This document shows, in pieces, positions 5,438 through 9,395 of a DNA stretch of 9,395 nt. Position 1 is the first letter of the stretch. Each line of letters begins with the position of its first letter. The DNA comes from Candidatus Colwellbacteria bacterium CG10_big_fil_rev_8_21_14_0_10_41_28 (lineage in GTDB: Bacteria; Patescibacteriota; Minisyncoccia; UBA6257; Colwellbacteraceae): positions 3,267 through 12,661 of the forward strand of contig PFAG01000022.1 of NCBI GenBank assembly GCA_002773755.1. Reading direction: 5' to 3'. The notes under the pieces were generated by a model. That model was given only the letters and a program-made list of their open reading frames with translations. It did not search any database and had not been told where the DNA came from. The position numbers and the translations under genes were made by a program.

Positions 5438-8024
5438 CTTTAATGTTGCCTCCGATTATCTTGTCAGCCAGTTTATCCAAAATCATCTTTTGGATAACTC
5501 TCTTAATTGGTCTTGCTCCATAATCAGGATCAAAGCCATGCTCAACAATATATTTCTTTGCCGAAACATCGATTGCGACCTTTATCCCTCTTTCTTTGAG
5601 CCTTTCAATAAGCTCCTCTAGTTGAATGTCCACAATTCTTCTAATTGCTTTTTTGTCCAAAGAGTTAAAGATTACAACCTCATCAATTCTGTTTAGAAAT
5701 TCTGGCTTGAACTGCTCTTTTAGAGAGGATGTTATCTCTGATTTGTATACACTTTCCTTCTTTCTTGCCTCAGAAGCACTGTCAGCGGCAAACCCGACCT
5801 TAGACATCTCCTTGGTGATATGGCTACCGACATTGGAAGTCATTATTATGATGGTGTTTTTAAAATTAACTGTTCTCCCCTTTCCATCCTTAAGTCTTCC
5901 TGCATCTAGGACCTGGAGAAGAAGGTTGAATACTTCTGGGTGAGCTTTTTCTATCTCATCGAAGAGGATAAGACTATACGGCCTGTGCCTAACTATCTCT
6001 GTTAATTGACCACCTTCTTCAAATCCAACATATCCAGGAGGAGAGCCTATGAGCTTAGCTGTATCGTGGCGTTCCATAAACTCAGACATGTCGATTCTAA
6101 TAAGCGCATTTTCATCATTGAACATGAACTCTGACAAAGCTCTTGCTAGCTCTGTCTTACCAACACCAGTTGGACCAAGGAACATAAATGAACCCATTGG
6201 TCTGTCTACTGGAGCTAAGCCAGCTCTGGCCCTTCTTAGAGCACTGGCTACAGCTTTAATAGCCTTATCTTGGCCAACGACCCTATCTCTTAAAACTTCC
6301 TCTATTCTGGTAAGCTTATCTACTTCAGTTTCTAAAACACTCCTTAGAGGGATACCAGTCCATCTCGATATAACCCCTGCCACATCCTCTTTATCTACAC
6401 CCTCTTTAAGAAATCTTTGACCATCCTTAGATCCACTTTCCTTAGGAGAAAAATATTTCTTCTCGTATGTTGAATATTCTTTCTCTGCTTTAGGTAGCTC
6501 GCCGTAGCTGATCTCTGCAACCTTGGTTAAATCGCCCTCTCTTTCCGCTATTTCTCTTTCTCTTTTTAGAGAATCTACCCTTTCTCTTAGGTTGTTCAAT
6601 TTCTCGACGACCATCTTCTCAGCATCCCAGCTTGATGAGAGCTCGTCATTTTCTTTGTTTAAGTCTTCTAGCTCTGTTTCTATATCCTTAATTCTTTTTG
6701 TGTTTTTAACCGTCTTCTTTTCGTTTACTAAGGCAGCCCTCTCTACCTCCAGAGAGGTTATTGCTCTTCTGATTTCACCTATACTCTTCGGCAGACTTTC
6801 TGTCTCTAGCCTTCTTGATGAAGCAGCCTCGTCAATTACATCGACTGCCTTATCTGGAAGGAACCTTTCGTTTATGTATCTTGCAGAAAGGTTTACTGCT
6901 GCAATTAAAGCTTCATCGCTGATCTTGAGGCCATGATGAAGTTCGTACTTCTCTTTAAGGCCCCTCAGGATGGTTATGCTGTCTTCAATGTTAGGTTCCT
7001 CGACATATATTGGCTGAAATCTCCTCTCTAAAGCAGCGTCTTTTTCTATGTATCTCTGATATTCCTTGATAGTTGTAGCCCCGATTGCATGAAGCTCTCC
7101 TCTTGCGAGCGCTGGCTTAAGAAGATTGGAAGCGTCAATTGCTCCTTCGGCTGATCCTGCTCCAACAATCATATGAATCTCGTCTATGAAAAGAATGATT
7201 TCTCCCTTTGAGTTCTTGATCTCTCTAATGAAGGCTTTTAACCTATCTTCAAATTCTCCCCTGAACTTAGTCCCAGCAACAAGAGATCCAAGGTCCATGG
7301 AAACAACCTGTTTTCCCTTTAGGGTCTCTGGGACATCTCCAGAAATTATTCTTTGTGCCAAGCCCTCTACGATTGCTGTTTTTCCGACACCAGGCTCTCC
7401 TATTAAAACCGGATTATTCTTGGTTCTCCTAGAAAGAATTTGGATAACTCTTCTTAACTCTTCTTCTCTACCAATAACTGGATCGAGCTCCCCATTTGAA
7501 GCCATGTCGGTTAGGTTAACAGCATACTTATCTAATACCTGGTATGTGGCTTCGGGGCTTTCGCTTGTCACTTTACTTGCACCCCTCAACTTGGAAAGGA
7601 TTCTTGTGACCTCGTCCTTCTTAACACCATTTTTCTCCAGAATGTCCTTAGCAACCGAGTCTATATCAAGAACCCCTATTAAAAGATGCTCGCAGGAAAT
7701 GAATTCATCATTGTTGGCCATAGCACTCTTAGCTGCCCTATCAATAACCCTAAGGATCTCTCGGGAGAGATATATCTGACCAACTGCAGCAGCTGAATAT
7801 ATCTTGGATAACTTTGCCAGCTCGTCTTCTATTTCATCTCTGAACCTATCTATGTCCACTCCGACTTTAGTCAAAATTGGCATTATTAAAGACTCGCCAT
7901 CTGAGAGAAGCGCTGACATGAGGTGAAGTGCCCTAAACTCTCCATGGCTTTGAGCTGTTGCTAGGTCTTGGGCCCTTTGAAGAGCTTCTTGAGCTTTTAT
8001 TGTGAACCTGTTAAAAGAATTCAT
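5382..8024 (-). CDS. clpB: ClpB-type AAA+ disaggregase with a VGF loop (880 aa)
   Basis: Hexameric cytosolic ATPase that threads aggregated protein through its pore, usually with DnaK. Order: Clp N domain (1-145); first AAA+ module with Walker A GEPGVGKT 209-216, Walker B LFIDEIH (D281, E282), pore loop GTKFRGE 251-257 (Phe where Tyr is common) and arginine fingers in LERRF (332-336); a full ClpB-length coiled-coil middle domain (about 405-525, with the W-AEK motif at 466-470 and EREGDLTKVAEISYGELPKA); second AAA+ module with Walker A GPTGVGKT 617-624, Walker B LILFDE (D689, E690), pore loop GYVGFEEGG 664-672, arginine finger in LNRID (R779) and sensor-2 GAR (836-838). All catalytic residues are present. 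Unlike E. coli ClpB, a ~20-residue insertion at 738-760 carries VGF (743-745), the type of tripeptide by which ClpC docks ClpP. ClpC itself is less likely because of the long middle domain. Confidence 0.94.
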   Translation of the reverse strand: MNSFNRFTIKAQEALQRAQDLATAQSHGEFRALHLMSALLSDGESLIMPILTKVGVDIDRFRDEIEDELAKLSKIYSAAAVGQIYLSREILRVIDRAAKSAMANNDEFISCEHLLIGVLDIDSVAKDILEKNGVKKDEVTRILSKLRGASKVTSESPEATYQVLDKYAVNLTDMASNGELDPVIGREEELRRVIQILSRRTKNNPVLIGEPGVGKTAIVEGLAQRIISGDVPETLKGKQVVSMDLGSLVAGTKFRGEFEDRLKAFIREIKNSKGEIILFIDEIHMIVGAGSAEGAIDASNLLKPALARGELHAIGATTIKEYQRYIEKDAALERRFQPIYVEEPNIEDSITILRGLKEKYELHHGLKISDEALIAAVNLSARYINERFLPDKAVDVIDEAASSRRLETESLPKSIGEIRRAITSLEVERAALVNEKKTVKNTKRIKDIETELEDLNKENDELSSSWDAEKMVVEKLNNLRERVDSLKREREIAEREGDLTKVAEISYGELPKAEKEYSTYEKKYFSPKESGSKDGQRFLKEGVDKEDVAGVISRWTGIPLRSVLETEVDKLTRIEEVLRDRVVGQDKAIKAVASALRRARAGLAPVDRPMGSFMFLGPTGVGKTELARALSEFMFNDENALIRIDMSEFMERHDTAKLIGSPPGYVGFEEGGQLTEIVRHRPYSLILFDEIEKAHPEVFNLLLQVLDAGRLKDGKGRTVNFKNTIIIMTSNVGSHITKEMSKVGFAADSASEARKKESVYKSEITSSLKEQFKPEFLNRIDEVVIFNSLDKKAIRRIVDIQLEELIERLKERGIKVAIDVSAKKYIVEHGFDPDYGARPIKRVIQKMILDKLADKIIGGNIKDGSKIKISSKKSGISVTA
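5449..5453 (-). promoter_or_regulatory. Shine-Dalgarno within clpB for the membrane protein
   Basis: GGAGG on the minus strand lies 11 bases before the ATG at 5437 and inside the clpB reading frame. It is the clearest Shine-Dalgarno at a usable distance in the window and supports the overlapping start; the spacing is slightly long. Confidence 0.6.
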
Positions 8025-8039
8025 CTTGTGGCTAATAGG

Positions 8040-8071
8040 TTAATTAATCGGCCGAGATGGGTCAAGGCCTT
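8040..8071 (-). promoter_or_regulatory. Cluster of three 8-bp palindromes in the clpB leader
   Basis: TTAATTAA (8040-8047), TCGGCCGA (8048-8055, directly abutting) and AAGGCCTT (8064-8071) are each perfect 8-bp palindromes within 32 bases, between the clpB promoter and start codon. A TTGACC at 8060-8065 (minus strand) could also be a -35 box, though its -10 (TAACCT at 8037-8042) is poor. No CIRCE element (TTAGCACTC with inverted GAGTGCTAA) is present. Confidence 0.35.
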
Positions 8072-8078
8072 TTATACG

Positions 8079-8087
8079 ATTATAACA
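8079..8087 (-). promoter_or_regulatory. Extended -10 promoter for clpB
   Basis: The minus strand reads TGTTATAAT, a perfect TATAAT with an extended -10 TG, the same type as at the HU gene. No convincing -35 is seen. It overlaps the nifS stop codon and predicts a clpB leader of about 47 bases, allowing clpB expression independent of nifS. Confidence 0.6.
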
Positions 8088-9231
8088 CGCTGACTACCCT
8101 TTTTACGGTCTCTATTATCTGCTTTTCTGTATTATCTCTGCCCAGAGTAAAGCGTATACTACTGCCCGCTCTATCATCATCAAAGCCAAGTGATTCTATA
8201 ACTTTGGACTTTTTAACTGCCTTAACTGAGCAAGCTGATCCGGTAGAAGCTGCTACGCCAACCATATCCAGTTTTATTAAGAGTTCTTCTCCTGTGGTTC
8301 CTGGAAAATATATGTTTAAGTTGTTGGGAATTCTTTGGGAAAGACTTCCATTAACCTCTATATCAAGATTTTTCTTCTTTAACTCCCTCAGGAACATGTC
8401 TCTTAGCTTCTCTGTTTTTTCTCGATTCGACACTCTATCCCTATCCACCATCTCCACCGCTTTACCCATACCGACTATGGCTGGGATATTGGGAGTTCCT
8501 GATCTTATGCTGAATTCGTGATGGCCGCCTATCATCTGCGGTCTTATTAGATCTTTAATTTCTTCTTTTAGATAGAGGGCTCCTACACCTTTTGGTCCAT
8601 ATATCTTCTGACCAGAAATCGTTAGTGCATCCAGATGAAGCTTATTAACATCGATGTCTATATATTGGAATGCCTGGACGGCATCTGTGTGAAAAAGTGG
8701 ATATTTACTTCCGTTTTTTTGCTTATACTCCTCAATCATCTCACCAATCTCTTTGATTGGTTGGATCGTTCCTATCTCATTTGATGCATAGATTATTGAG
8801 ACAAAACAGACAGATGAATCAAGGGCATCTTTGAGACTTTTCATATCCACAATGCCCTCCTTAGATACAGGAAGCTCTATGACTTCAAGCCCTTTTGCCT
8901 CAAGAGCTTTGGCGGCTTCACTTACGGACTCGTGTTCAATTGATGAAATTATTGCCTTTGGGCTACTTATACTACAGCCCTCAAAACTTCCTTTGATAAA
9001 AAGATTGTTAGCTTCTGTGGCTGAGCTAGTAAAAATTATCTCTCCAAACTTTACACCCAAGGATGTTGAGATCTTGCTTCTCGCTTGATCAAGAGCCTTC
9101 TGAGCCTTCTGACCATATGCGTGAATCGAGCCTGGATTACCAAAATCTTTGGAAAAATATGGCCTCATGGCCTTAAGCACCTTTTTATCCACGGGCGTAG
9201 AGGCCCCGTGATCTAAATATATTGTTTCCAT
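8080..9231 (-). CDS. nifS: Cysteine desulfurase, NifS/IscS type (383 aa)
   Basis: Pyridoxal phosphate enzyme that takes sulfur from cysteine, leaving alanine, and passes it on as a persulfide for Fe-S clusters or tRNA thiolation. Seen from the ATG at 9231: IYLDHGASTP at 4-13, the SSATEANN phosphate-binding stretch (69-76), H100 in IEHESV, the NEIGTIQPI loop (151-159), TDAVQA with D183 and Q186, the cofactor lysine K209 in SGQKIYGPKG, RSGTPN (243-248) and the active-site cysteine C334 in STGSACS. Length is normal. The residue before the lysine is Gln where His is usual. ATG 9231 is preferred over an in-frame TTG at 9294 because family members start just before YLDH and the upstream 63 bases lie inside the preceding gene. 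That gene's stop is 1 base away, so the two are coupled. No iscU-like scaffold gene is in view. Confidence 0.95.
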   Translation of the reverse strand: METIYLDHGASTPVDKKVLKAMRPYFSKDFGNPGSIHAYGQKAQKALDQARSKISTSLGVKFGEIIFTSSATEANNLFIKGSFEGCSISSPKAIISSIEHESVSEAAKALEAKGLEVIELPVSKEGIVDMKSLKDALDSSVCFVSIIYASNEIGTIQPIKEIGEMIEEYKQKNGSKYPLFHTDAVQAFQYIDIDVNKLHLDALTISGQKIYGPKGVGALYLKEEIKDLIRPQMIGGHHEFSIRSGTPNIPAIVGMGKAVEMVDRDRVSNREKTEKLRDMFLRELKKKNLDIEVNGSLSQRIPNNLNIYFPGTTGEELLIKLDMVGVAASTGSACSVKAVKKSKVIESLGFDDDRAGSSIRFTLGRDNTEKQIIETVKRVVSVL

Positions 9232-9232
9232 A

Positions 9233-9395
9233 TTATGTATGCTTATCTGCAACTGAGGTGGCGGCGTAACTGTATGGCTTAATAATGGGTTCAAAGTTAT
9301 TAGCTCTTATCATCCCCGTTAACTCTTGGATCATATTTTTGGTTTCACCTTTTTCGCCAATATCTACATGAATCTCTAGCCCAAACTCCTTACCC
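9233..9395 (-). CDS. ykuK: YkuK family RNase H-like protein, C-terminal end (partial)
   Basis: The gene runs off the window edge; 53 codons and the stop are visible. The reading frame gives KEFGLEIHVDIGEKGETKNM then IQELTGMIRANNFEPIIKP and SYAATSVADKHT. From memory this matches the C-terminal part of the YkuK/DUF458 family, proteins with a ribonuclease H-like fold and no well-settled function: the 'HVDIG..G.T' strand and 'KP.SYAA..VADK.T' ending are typical. The ORF ends with TAA at 9233-9235, 1 base before the nifS ATG, so the two genes are almost certainly co-transcribed. Being open at its 5' end, neither its start nor its full domain set can be judged. Confidence 0.75.
   Translation of the reverse strand, partial: GKEFGLEIHVDIGEKGETKNMIQELTGMIRANNFEPIIKPYSYAATSVADKHT

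Noticed and set aside
7186..7779. A 197-codon plus-strand open frame inside clpB
   Set aside because: It lies opposite highly conserved ClpB sequence, has no recognisable domain and is explained by codon bias of the true gene. The same holds for other long frames opposite rny, clpB, nifS and the sigma operon.
5382..8024. Calling the AAA+ protein ClpC because of VGF
   Set aside because: The middle domain is full ClpB length with its W-AEK and GDL..V.E..YG.LP motifs, and the first AAA+ module is ClpB-like. ClpB with an added loop fits better.
9232..9294. A 21-residue N-terminal extension of NifS starting at TTG 9294
   Set aside because: The extension overlaps the conserved C-terminus of the YkuK-like gene in another frame, and family members begin just before YLDH. 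ATG 9231, 1 base after the upstream stop, is the natural start.
1..9395. CRISPR arrays, insertion sequences, attachment sites, rRNA or a recoded UGA
   Set aside because: No regular spaced repeats, transposase or integrase genes, or long terminal repeats are visible. UGA ends the sigma gene where expected and no in-frame UGA interrupts the conserved proteins.

Overview
The window is a compact, moderately AT-rich bacterial segment with two convergent gene blocks that meet at a shared hairpin terminator near 2.7 kb. No stretch over 100 bases lacks a feature. Very short or overlapping intergenic gaps, several small single-pass membrane proteins of no known family, few Shine-Dalgarno sequences and many Lys/Glu-rich proteins suggest a small-genome bacterium. 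The Candidate Phyla Radiation (Patescibacteria, Parcubacteria-like) fits best. That placement is an inference from gene style; no phylogeny was run.

Rightward block (1-2683): a tRNA-Arg with anticodon GCG, a 63-aa single-pass membrane protein, a tRNA-Gly with anticodon UCC, a 113-aa acidic membrane-anchored protein whose ATG shares a base with the tRNA CCA end, an ECF-type sigma factor, a single-pass protein overlapping it by 4 bp (probable anti-sigma factor), and a secreted helical protein overlapping that by 1 bp. This looks like one transcript mixing tRNAs with an envelope-signalling module: sigma factor, membrane anchor and exported protein. The target and inducing signal are unknown.

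Leftward block (9395 down to 2754): the C-terminal end of a YkuK-family RNase H-like protein, a NifS/IscS-type cysteine desulfurase, a ClpB-type AAA+ disaggregase, a polytopic membrane protein overlapping clpB by 56 bp, ribonuclease Y, and an HU-type DNA-binding protein. Gaps are mostly tiny and no internal terminator is evident. Plausible internal promoters precede clpB, rny and the HU gene. The block is mostly housekeeping: sulfur mobilisation, protein quality control, mRNA decay and nucleoid structure.

The points most worth a second look are: the ClpB-type protein with an inserted VGF tripeptide where ClpC/ClpA carry the ClpP-docking loop; the shared base between tRNA-Gly CCA and the next start codon; the tRNA-Arg(GCG) in place of the usual bacterial ACG species; repeats of one 9-mer at the promoter and start codon of rny; and the unclassified sigma/membrane/secreted cassette.
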